This document shows positions 10,301 through 22,300 of a DNA stretch of 64,000 nucleotides, in pieces. Below the pieces are notes generated by a model. The model saw only the letters and a list, made by a program, of their open reading frames with translations. It made no database searches and was not told the DNA's origin. Made by a program: the position numbers and the translations under genes. Location: positions 10,602,001-10,666,000 of the forward strand of contig OZ020254.1 of assembly GCA_963971285.1 (NCBI GenBank), given 5' to 3'. Numbering within the stretch: position 1 is the stretch's first letter; each line of letters begins with the position of its first letter. The stretch is from Astropecten irregularis. Lineage: Eukaryota > Echinodermata > Asteroidea > Paxillosida > Astropectinidae.

Positions 10301-13300
10301 TGAAATGGCTTTGGTTATCTGAGGAATTTCTGTGAAATTTTAGTTTAAGCCCTGATGGATATTGATTAAAATAATTTGGCATTTTTTTTTTTCATCACCA
10401 GATTTGGAATGGCTCTCCACTCAAGACGCCTCTCATGATCTTCTGGTCGCCCTGCATCCGCCGTACTCCATCGTGCTGTGGAACGCCGATACAGGCATCA
10501 AGCTATGGAAGAAGACGTTCACCGATAGCATTGTCTCCTTGACCTTCGACCCCTTTGACTCGGCAAACCTTGCATGTAAGGGAAAGCATATAGTCTCTTA
10601 GACGTTGACCATCATTGTCGCTGTGCCATCCTTTGCTTACCCTTTGTCATTAGTAGTTATCACCCAATCTCTTTCTCATAAACCTACCCACTACTTTCCA
10701 TTGTATGAATCCTCAATTTCAAATCCCAATCTGTCCTTCACTCAATCAGAGCTTTAGAATCCTAACATTCCTTCCCTTTCTTCAATGCAGTGTTGGGGAA
10801 CGACTGCATCCTCTTCATCAACGACTTCAGTATCAACAGAGCCCCGTCCAGCAACGGCCGCAAGTTTTACATCACGACGCCGGGCACCGGTGGGCCGAGT
10901 CCCTCGGCAAGCAGCAACAACTTGACAGGCACCGCCGAGAAGAAGATAGGTCAACGATTTAGGAGAGTCCGCCTTCTAGTAGGGGACAACAAACCAAGGT
11001 ATTTACGTGATTTTTATTTGACTCTGTATTTCTTTCTTGTACACTGCAATGTTAAACTGCTTCTGTTCAGTTTGAATATGTATCGAGAATGAATTTGGAA
11101 TTGAGCTTGTCACATCAAAAGAGACTTGGGACTTGACCACGAAGACTTGTCTTGAAGCCTTAAACTGTGTCGCAGACCCAACTCAGGATTGAGACTTTAC
11201 AGGATGACCAGGAAGACTGAAGGTTCTTAGTCTTCATGGGATTCTTATTTTTAAGACTCTTGGAGTTAGGAGGGACTGATGTGTTCCAATTCTAGCAGGA
11301 TCTTTATCGAAGACTCTGCTTTAGATGTATTAAGTGTTTCTGATCCCTCTTTGCAAAATGCTCTGATTTTGATTCCGATTCCTGACTCATTAAACAAGCC
11401 CTCTTGGAATTTTACTTTTCACAACTAGAAATTCCCAGTTAGGGGCAGAGGAATTTGACAACATAACCCTGAATGAGTGTCTGCAGATGACCTACCTCCA
11501 GTCCAGGCGGCAACACCTTCTCTTGGTCTACCCCCGGGAGATTCTCATTTTAGATCTGGACATCTATCAGACTGTGGGGATGATTCCCATGGAGCGCAGT
11601 GGAAGCCCCTTCCAACAGGTCTACCCTTGCAAGTGAGTAAATACTGACACATGGTTGCAGGTTCCAGAAAAGTGGTTCTGGTAGAAACTGGGCCGAGATA
11701 TGCCCATCCTGGATCAACTAATCTTAACAGGCATTTGGATGATCCCTGTTGAGCCTAGGCATTTTGTGGAATGTTTAGGAGAGCATAAGTCTACTTTAAG
11801 AGTTATTCTTACAGATCAAGTCATTTAACAGGCAGGTGGAATGGTCCCTACTGGTCCAGGAGCCTTGTAAGCTTCTCAAGAGCCAAGCACCAGACCTCCC
11901 AGGAAGCATAGCAAACTCCTCAGGATCTCAGCAAACCCTCACAGGAGAGTGACAAACCTCTCTGGAGACCAGCAAACCTCTGGAATCTTAGCAAACCCTC
12001 ACAGGAGCCCAGCAAACCTCACAGAAGCACTGTAAACTTCTTGTGAGCCCAGCAAACCCCACGGGAGACTAGCAAACCACACAGGTGCCCAGGAAACCTC
12101 TCACTAGCCCAACAAACCTCCCTGGAGAGTAGTGACAAACCTCTGGTATCCCAGAGCCTAGGAGACCTCCAGTAACCCAGCAAATCTATTGAGAACCCAG
12201 CAAACTCCTCAGATCTCAGCAGACCTCCTTTGGTCTCAGCCAGCCTCCTGGGTTTCCAGAAACCCTTCCAAACATGTGTCATGCATAAATCAAAATCTTG
12301 TTTCTTTCCATTTCTTTCATTTCATCAGGCAGCGAGATGTCTTACTCTGTCTGCATGAGAATGGCAGCATCAGTGTCAGGGTGCGACGATGCCCTCGGTC
12401 CTCCAGCAGTCCCAGTTCTGTGACGCCCGTTGACCAAATTGGTAACTTTGTTGGACTAACAGGTACTAACATTTTGAGTTTCAATCAGCCCTCCTTCTAT
12501 TGCCATCACCTCCATCGACATCATCAGTGCTATCAGGTTGGATTGGACCTGTACTGAAGAATGTTGGGCACCTACAAGTTGAGAGCTTCATGATTGCCAT
12601 TGTCAAATTATGAAGATAAGAATGAATGGGTGGACTAGTGAGAGGGAAGCAAGTTATAAGGAAACTTTTTGCCCATATTAAAAATGGTTTGACTTGGTTT
12701 TCACAGTAGCCAAGATGAATGTCACTTGACAGCTATTACTGATAACATTATATGTTGTGAATTTTGTCATCAATGAATGGCACTTTGTTTTATACTGAAC
12801 TGTTTCATTTGTGGGTATATAGCTTCTGAAAGAAGCGTGGATAATTAAATTTCCTGGATGGTCTCAAAATATGGAAACAATAGAGGAATAATTGTTTAAA
12901 GTCAGTTTCCTTTTGTAACTTTTGTAAAAATTGTTTGTTGACCAGGTGGTGACGCTCTTATGTCCAGCGACCCCCATGACATCGTCTATGACCTGCGTTG
13001 CCAGTCGGATCCGCTGCGAGTCACCAAGCACATGCGAGCGTTTGGCCTGGCCTGCTGCATGTCTACTGAGCGCCAGATGGGCCTGCTGATGAGCGACGGC
13101 CGGCTTCTGATCTGGTCATTGATGACCGTAAACCACGTGCCCAGCAGCACTAGCAACGTCCACACCCAGATGGTGCTGTCGCCGCTGTACTCGCCGGGGG
13201 TGCCGCCGGGCACGGCCAGCAGCGACTTTGAGTTCCTCCCACCGTTGTCAAACTCTGCCGGGCAACAGCAGCAGCAGCAGCAGTTGCAGATTCTGCCACA

Positions 13301-16300
13301 CCCGAAGGTTTGCATCTAGATTCACAGTTTCACAGGCAGTGGCCTCCCAAATTTTAGCTTTAGTGCCCCTATTGCATCACCCTGTAGACATATGGAGTTA
13401 GAAGTTTGAGTGCCCCTGACAATGGAAAAGGCAGCCTTTTCTGTTGAAGAAACAAATCTGTGGCCTGCCCTGATGTCCTGCTCCTTTAATTCCATCCTGT
13501 GTGACTCCTCTAGTTGCATTTTGACTTGTTCATCAGGTCTAGGTGACACGCCTATTAAATGATCAGACTGCCTGCCACTCCCACTCATGTCCCCAACGTC
13601 AGGCTTCACAGTACCTCATCATCCACTCCAGGGACCAATTTCATGGAGTTGTTAAGCACGAAAAAGTTGCTTAGCACAAAATATCTCGCTCAATATTAAA
13701 AACTAAAACACCATTTAAATTTCTTTTTGATATTCATGGTCAGCGAACGACAGCCAAAGAACAATCACAAGTGAACACATTTCCCTTTGAATCGTCTTTT
13801 TATAAGACAGAAATTGCATGGTTAGCAAATTTTTGTGCTAAGCTGGGCCGTGAAATTGGTTCTAGATTTCCCCAAGCTGGTCCTTACACCCATAGCATAT
13901 TCAGACTACTTTATCAACAATATAGCCTTTTTTTAACATGGACAAAATCTTTCCTATTAAAAAAACTTCTTATAAAAAGTCAAAGTGGCTCATATTTTGG
14001 AACATTTCCTCTTTGAATCCTATGCCCGTCTGAAGTTTTGAAATGATTATCATCTGCCGTCCTAGATCTCGTTGAATGATCTGATTTGTCAGACGGACAT
14101 CAGTGTTGACCCCAGCACCATGCAACAGCAGCAACAAGGCCGCGGTGTCATCCTCAAGTTTGTCCTGACGGGGCTAAACTGCGGAGTGGCGTCCACACCA
14201 ACGGTCATCCGCATGTGTCCACCGGTGACCACCAGGAACATACACACGTACAAACCCTTAGTGGCTCTAGGTGAGGAAGACTTCAAACGTATAAATCTGA
14301 CCTCCTTTCCTCCTCCGAATAGTGCCATCATGTATTTTTGTAGCTGCCATGACATATGACATTATGGGCGAATCACAACCACTAACTGCACCCTGTTATT
14401 TGCGCATGTCGTTGACCGCTGTAGTTTTTCTTTGTTCACTTTTCAATGACTTCAATTTCAGTCAGATTCCCTTCTGATTATATGATAATTATTTTAATAA
14501 CTTTTTGTTTACATTTCACTTGAGTTCTTCGTTGTATAACTAAGCAAACAAAGATCATGCCACATTATATAAAAACCACACATAGAAAATGTGTGCATAT
14601 TTGTGATGTACGATGTATCGCATGTCATTATGTGCACAGATATTTGTGATGTGTAAACATCGCACATCAGAAAATATGCGCAGATATTTGTGAATTTGTG
14701 ATGTACGATGTATAGAACATCACAGATAATGTGCGCAGATATTTGTAGATATGTGCGATGTCCCTCCTGCGCCACAATTCTTTGTCGACTTGCTCATGAT
14801 ATGCATCGTTAATTTCACAATGTGAATGGTGTGAATAATGTAATGTGTGCCCCAAGTGTCATGTGTCATGGCGACCAAATCATCTTGTCCTGAGTACGAA
14901 ACCACACTATAAAAGAGAAATTAAGGGTTGGCATTTTTCGAGACAGTTTCAGAGATGACACGGGGTGACTAGCCAATCATGATGTCAGGTCCTGGAATGT
15001 ATTTGAATAACAATAGGCTATGCTGAAGGGATGATAATTGCTAATTGGTTTTTCTTTCAGGTTCATCCACTGGTCTGGTCCAAGTCTACAATCTGACCAC
15101 GGGCTCCCTGTGGCGTGAATTCAACATCCATACCTCCTCAATAAGGTTCGCCGATTCTCACTTTGTCAAACTGTTTGTTCGTTTTCATTAATACTTGTTA
15201 AATTTCCCTTTAAGGCATAATACAGGATTGGTAAAGGTGATAGAACAGCTATAGACTGTTCATAATTTGATTTGTCATGGTTACTCATGGAATAAAAAAC
15301 AAACTTGTGACATTTTCAGCTCATTTCATCATTGTAAACTGTGGAAAACTGAACAAATGCTCATGGTAATTTCATATCTATTCACAGGAGTTTTGATCTC
15401 CACCCCAAGATCAAAACTATTTTCGGTTGTACACATTTTTGGATAAATTCACCATTTCAGGTGGAAACATTTTAACAGTATGTTTCTACCATCACCATCT
15501 TCATACCCTGAACATTTCATAATCTATTACTTCAAAGAATTGTTTAAATGCTGTTACACGTTTACATGGAAGCTTCAGATACATTGTAACTGACATCGCA
15601 GTTCCTGAAGTTCATCATGTTTTTCTTTTGTCTTAAGAATTGTTTCAATTACAAATAGCAATGTAAATGTCTCAAGACGCCTGAGGGAAAGGTTTCTTAT
15701 CATTCAAACTTCCTTTGGTACCCCACAAATTTCCGTTCAAAAGAAGATGTCTTTCCTCTTTCTGTCTTTCTCCAGGGGTATTGAGTGGGTGAGTCTGACC
15801 AGTTTCCTGTCCTACAGTTATCACAACCCGCCCAGCAATGGTCTGGTCCGCAATGAGCTATTGCTCCTTGATCTTCTGACGGGCCGTACCAATCCGTTAC
15901 GGGGACACAAAGGGGATGAGGCACCCATTGAGGCGATCAAAGTCTCTCACTTGAAGTAAGTACTTGAGCCAATTTAATGTAGCTGCTAAGCACAAAAAAA
16001 TTTGCTTAGCACAAAAATGTCTTGCCCAATAAAACAAACCAGCATTAAAAATTCCATTTTGATATTCATAATCAGCAAACAACAGCCAAAGAACAATCAC
16101 AAGTGATACACAACAAATGGACATTTGATTGTTAATCCTGTTTTTATTTAATAGATGAACATTTCATGGTTAGCAAATTTTTGTGCTAAGCAGGGCCGTG
16201 AAATTGGCCCCTGGTTGAAACCTGTAATGCATCTTTAGCCTCCACATTCTATGAATGAATCTTCATCTTTGATGGTGATTCCAAAAAAGCGTTTTCCCCT

Positions 16301-19300
16301 CCCACATGAGCAGCACTCAGTGACCCCCTCTCTCTCTCTCTTTGGTTTACAGGCAGTACTTTATAGTGTTGTTTAAGGAGAAGCCGTTTGAGATCTGGGA
16401 CCTGAAGAGTCGGACCGTTCTCCGAGAGATGCCAACGACTTTCCCTGTGGTAACGGCGCTGGTAAGTCAACAATTCCTGTACAGATATAATTAGGATTAT
16501 TTTGTTACTGCTTGCACATCCTTATCTTTGTTACTTCCTCCCACCAGGGCAGGTTTTCTTCCTGCTCATGGGAAGCGTAGACGTGGTCGGCCTAAAACTA
16601 CATAGAGAGATGTCATTCAGAGAGATCTCTCACTCCTAGACACTGGGTGGTCAGTTGAAGATGCAGAAGTGGCAGCTCAAGACCGGTCCATTTGGAAGTT
16701 TTTTCTCATGTCAAGCAGCAAGTGGAGATAATGCGGGGAGCGTTCCTGTTTTTTAGTTAGGTTTACATGTGAAATAACCCTGGAGATATGTTGCTTCCTG
16801 AGCTTAGAGGTGTGGTCACAATCTTGGTTTATTTATATGTTGGTGACAGTTTGGAGTTAGGAGGGCCTGACATGTCCTAACTCTATTTTTGATATATTTC
16901 CGGTCATTATTTTGGCTGATGAGCAGTTTGCAGCCGGTTTTTACTTGTATTGTAAATGTTGGCGGCAGTCTTCCTTCTTCGTGTTAAGTGTCTCACAACT
17001 TTCCAGTGAAGATTTCAGTCTTGATTGTTGTCACTGCCCAGTGATCGTAATGACATTTTTTTCTCCAAAGATGTAATACAAAATTACTTAGGAAAAAAGG
17101 TGATCAAAGCCAACCCCAGCCAATCGAAGAGTGAACCATACGACGCCCACTAGCATGACCCATACGATGCCCCCTGCTAACCGTAGAGAAAGCCATACGG
17201 CGTCAGCTACAGTAACCTGTTTGTCGACCAACAGGATACAAAGGACACCGCAGCATCCAGTTCATCAGTTGCCTGATGAAGTCTAGCAGTACCAGCAGCC
17301 GAAACGTCGCTACCAGCAACACGACATCGAGTGACTTTGATCACCTTTTTACCAAAATTACTTGCTGCTACATGTAGGTAGAGCCGTTGCTTGATGAAGC
17401 CCCTGGTCTCTTGCTTTCCTGCAGGAATGGTCCCCGACCCACCACAAGAAGCGGTCAGCGGTCACCATCCAAGACACGCTTGGCAGTTCATCACTGCTGG
17501 ATGCTGTAGGAAGCTCACATCATATCTTAGGTAATTCCGGACCTTGCCGATTGTCTGTCTGAATCTGTAAGGCCTCTCAGGAGAGGAAGCCATTCTCTCA
17601 CACCAAAATCTCCAGAATATGGAGCAACTTGAAGTAATTTGATAATGCATTTTTGGATTTCATTGAGAACGATGTCTAAAACACAAGTTACCTCTACCCC
17701 TGTTCATTGCCTTCCTGAATATGACACTTCTAGCTCACTTCAAAATGATTGAGTAATGAAGATTTTTGCCTGCTTTCTCGTTGAATGTATAATTGTCCTT
17801 GATTTGTCGACATTTGACGTGTCCTCATCCTAGTCTGCCTCCTAAATTACAAAAAAAAGAAAAAAAAGAATGGATGATTCCAAACGTTTTCTCTTTGTTT
17901 GCTTCAACAGGATTTTGTGAGCTACTGCTCTGCATGTTCAGATTGTTTAAACGTTTTAGCAAAATGCTGATTGCTTTCAGCTTATTACTTTCTTTCATCT
18001 TTGCCCTTGCAGATGGCAGCGGTGATGGCAAGATGTCCCAGGCCACGACCACCAAGGAGCACTTCTTCTTCGCTGAGAGCACCCGCATGCTGCATCACTT
18101 CTGGGTGGAGGGCAGCGTGGTCAAGGAAGGGTCCCGTCTGCCGTCGGACAGCGGGCTGGGCTCCATCACCTGCATGACCTGGAAGGGGGAGACACTGGTC
18201 ATGGGAGATGCTGATGGGATGCTCGGGGTGTGGGACCTGAAGGCCAGAGTCTCCAGGTAAGCTTCTAAGGTTCCTGTTTTTATGTAGATGCTCATGATCT
18301 CTTTTTCCTTGGAGGTGTAGGACCTGAAGGGGTATGGGACCTGAAGGCCAGGGCCTCCAGGTAAGCTTCCTTTAAGGTTCTTGTTTCTGTCTAGATGCTC
18401 ATGATCTATCCATCCTTGGAGGTGTGGGACCCAGAGAGATATTGGAGAATCTTGTGAATCCATGTTGTTTCCTTACATGTCTTATTCTGACTAATTTTAG
18501 AGAATGAGAGCATAATTTTTTGTAAAGAGACTTTTGAGATTTTCCTGATTTTATTTTTGTATTTATGAAAATGATTAAAACGTTTGCGCTTCACTCCATA
18601 TTTTCTTCACCTCCAGAAATTATCCAACTCATCGGTCATCAATTAAGAAGGTCAAGTTTGCCCCGGGTAAGGGCAATATGAAAATCTTGTGCCTGTGGAG
18701 CGAGGGGCTAGACATATGGGACATCAAAGAGGTTAGTTCTAGAAGTTTTCTTGCCTCAGTGTCATACTCTGGTTGCACAATGCACACGCAGGTGCCTCGA
18801 TTTGGGTTCATACTTTGGTGCCTTGCTTTGTGCCTCACTTTGGTATCATACTTTGGTGCCTTGCTTTGTGCCTCACTTTGGTATCATACTTTGGTGCCTT
18901 GCTTTGTGCCTCACTTTGGTATCATACTTTGGTGCCTTGCTTTGTGCCTCACTTTGGTATCATACTTTGGTGCCTTGCTTTGTGCCTCACTTTGGTATCA
19001 TACTTTGGTGCCTTGCTTTGTGCCTCACTTTGGTATCATACTTTGGTGCCTTGCTTTGTGCCTCACTTTGGTATCATACTTTGGTGCCTTGCTTTGTGCC
19101 TCACTTTGGTATCATACTTTGGTGCCTTGCTTTGTGCCTCACTTTGGTATCATACTTTGGTGCCTTGCTTTGTGCCTCACTTTGGTATCATACTTTGGTG
19201 CCTTGCTTTGTGCCTCAATTTGGTATCATACTTTGGTGCCTTGCTTTGTGCCTCAATTTGGTATCATACTTTGGTGCCTTGCTTTGTGCCTCAATTTGGT

Positions 19301-22300
19301 ATCATACTTTGGTGCCTTGCATTATGATGCCTCACATTCTGGTGCCTCACTGTGGTGCCTCACTGTGGTGCCTCACATTCTGGTGCCTCACTTTCGTTTC
19401 GCACTGTGGAATCAAAGTTTCGTACCTCACTTTGTAATCACACTTTGTTGCCTCCCTTTGGAATCACACTTTTATGCCTCAATTTGGTGTCATACTTGGG
19501 GGCCTCGCATTACGATGCCGCACATTTTGGTGCCTCACTGTGGTGCCTCACTTTGGTATCATTCTTTGGTGCCTATTTTTGGTATTATACTTGGTGCCTA
19601 TTTTTGGCATTATACTTGGTGTCTATTTTTGGCATTATACTTTGGTGCCTCACTTTGGTGTCGTACCTTGGTGCCTCATATTCGTTTCACAATTTGATGT
19701 GTATTCAAATTGGAGAGACTGATCTGCAAAGCCCATGGTAATCACTTCTTCCTTGACCTGCTCAGGTGCGGGGCACCAGTTCCATGAAAGTTACCAAAGA
19801 GCAGACCAGACTGATCGATGCTGACTGGGCTGCCTCGGACAAACCCATCGTCGTCAGCTCGGACGGTAGCATACGAGTCTACGACATCAAGCTCAAAACC
19901 ACCTGCTCTGCTATGGACTACGCTGAATTTGCTGGTGAGTAGGAATTTAATTTTAGTGGGCAGGGGGTGAAGAGGCTTCATACTTCTCTTTTGGGTTCTT
20001 TGATGCTCAATTCATAATGCCTCTTCATTAGGTTGCATGACTAGGCATTGTACAGTGAGTTCAAAGGTCACTATGTTTTCATTTAGACTGAATAGCCTGT
20101 CACATTCGGACTTTTCATTGACTCTCATGAATACTGTATGCAATAGAATCTCCAGGATTGTCTCGGACTTCAACAGACGTAATACAGCACCTTAAGTGTC
20201 AAACTTTTGGAAGGTACTTTTCCGGTCGTTTCAGTGATACTTGGACCCTTTTCCAAACCTCAGGCTTTGGTCCAGCTCAATTTTGTGAATATATTCTAAA
20301 ATAACTGGTATCAAAATATAGGGTTTTGGCTACGGTTTGGAAGTAGATACTTTATTTTGAACAAGGAAACAGAGCTTCAGCTTCAATGAAAAACCATATT
20401 TTCAGCTTATGGATGACACCGCCGTAGCCAGAGCCGGAGCCAAGGTTTGGAAAAGGGCCTTATATGAAACTTTTGGAAGTGAACTTTTGGACTTGCATAC
20501 CTTGTATATTGTATCCAGCCAAACTTTGTGATTATACAGCTGAAAATCATGCTACCTCACTGAGTTCTCATTACTAATCAGTGAGGAAGTTGAAAAGTGA
20601 ACAAAGAAAAATTGACTGGAGCGGGATTCGAACCGGCGACCTCCTGAATACCGTACAGGCGCTCTACCAACTGAGCCATCCAGCCCAGTGAGGAAGTTGA
20701 CGGATTCTGTTTGCTTTTGTTTGATTGTCACATTCTGCCCCTCAGATCCAGTATTTTGCCCGTACCTCCTGTCACCCAAGGCTGCCCTGGCAATGAAGTA
20801 CACCATGCAACACCAGCCCTGGAATGAGGAGTACACACTTCAACTCTCCAAGGAATAGTAAGTCAGTCGGAGGAAGAGACTGAAAAGCGATACAATCAAA
20901 CAGGCCATTGCCCAATTTCATGGAATCCGTTACGGCCTCTTTTTGTGCTTGCGGGCACTGCTAAGAGTGAAATCTATTTCATGGAATCCATAAGCTACAC
21001 TTTTGGTTAGCGAAAAATGTATAGGCTAACTGTGATTATTTTCTGCTAATGCGCTGTCATATGCATTCTGCATGAAAGTCATTGCTTAGTGTTGCGAGAA
21101 AGAAAACTCTCCCATGAAATACGCTTACTGTATTAAGCAAAAAAGTCTGTTATCATAAGCGGAGAATTTTTGCTTATGGTATAAACAGATTCCTTGAAAT
21201 CAGGCTTGGTAATCTGTTCTCGATTTCTGCACATGAAAAATCCCAGGCCTGCCGAACATTGGAGTATGGTCAAAGTGATACAAATCTACCATTCTTTTTA
21301 AACTGCATTTCTTACATGGAATTGACTATTTGCTTTCTGTGCATTCGTCATAGATTGAAAAATCAACTTGGTTCACAGTTTGATAGAGAATCTCCACACG
21401 CGCATTCTTTTTTTCTAAGAGCAAACATCTTTAGAATATAATTGTAACTCCTTTCTGAATTTTTGTTTGGGTAGTGGGCTTGTTTTACTTTTATCAGCAC
21501 TTAAAATGATAACAAAGCAACATTTTTGGTGGCGGGAACTGGAATTTGATTTATTGCCTGTCCTTTTGTTTTATATCCAACACTGTCCTCTCAAACAACT
21601 CTAAGACCCAATGGGGCAATTGTTGGAGGCAACTAAGTCCACTGCATGCAAAAGGAAAATGGTTGGCCTCCCAAAAGACATTTTTCGGGCCATTTTTCAC
21701 CATCCCCTCAATTAATTATTTGCAAACTTATAGAGGAATGTTATTTCCTCTTGGAGATTGCCTGGAACTGATCAGGATTGCCTGTAAATGTTCTCGTGTG
21801 ACACAGGGCGAATTTCGTGGAACTGTTAAGCACACAAAAACTGCTTAGCATAAAATGCCTTGCTCAATAAAACAAAACACCCTTAAATAATTCCATTTGA
21901 TTTTCATGGTCAGCTAACACTGCCAAACAGCAGACTAAGAACATTCACCAGTGATACACAAAACATAGAAATTTGGTTGCTAATCCTGGATTAAGATTGC
22001 AGGACTGAATTTTAGAGAAACAAATTCCTTCTTTGATTTGGAATGATGAACCCTTCTCCCAAATTATAATCTGTAATCGATGAAGCCACGAAGACTTCAT
22101 TTGGTTTTTGAGAATTGTTCTTGGTAACTTTGTCCGAATGTTACAAGATACAGCCGCCAGTCTGGAGTGTGTACACTAGCTTCATGTTTGCTTCTCTTCT
22201 CTATGAGATCACTTCCTATCCCCTTCTCGTCCCTCTCCCCCACCTCCCTTCTTTCCGTTCTGGCGTGGGAATCTGCCTTTGTTTGTAAAAGAAACAACAT

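Noticed and set aside
16853-16945. CTGATGAG near 16917 as another hammerhead
   Set aside because: No GAAA at a suitable distance and no pairing for stem II.
18810-19330. CRISPR-like regular repeats
   Set aside because: Contiguous 38-bp tandem units without unique spacers, in an animal gene intron.
18678-19697. 339-codon ORF and two overlapping frame-shifted ORFs
   Set aside because: The start is real WDR11 exon sequence, but the rest is the 38-bp minisatellite, which keeps all three frames open.
20617-20685. Apparent tRNA gene on the minus strand
   Set aside because: Irregular anticodon loop, a SINE tail and a 15-bp duplication show a SINE; sibling copies at 28723 and 60268 are broken.
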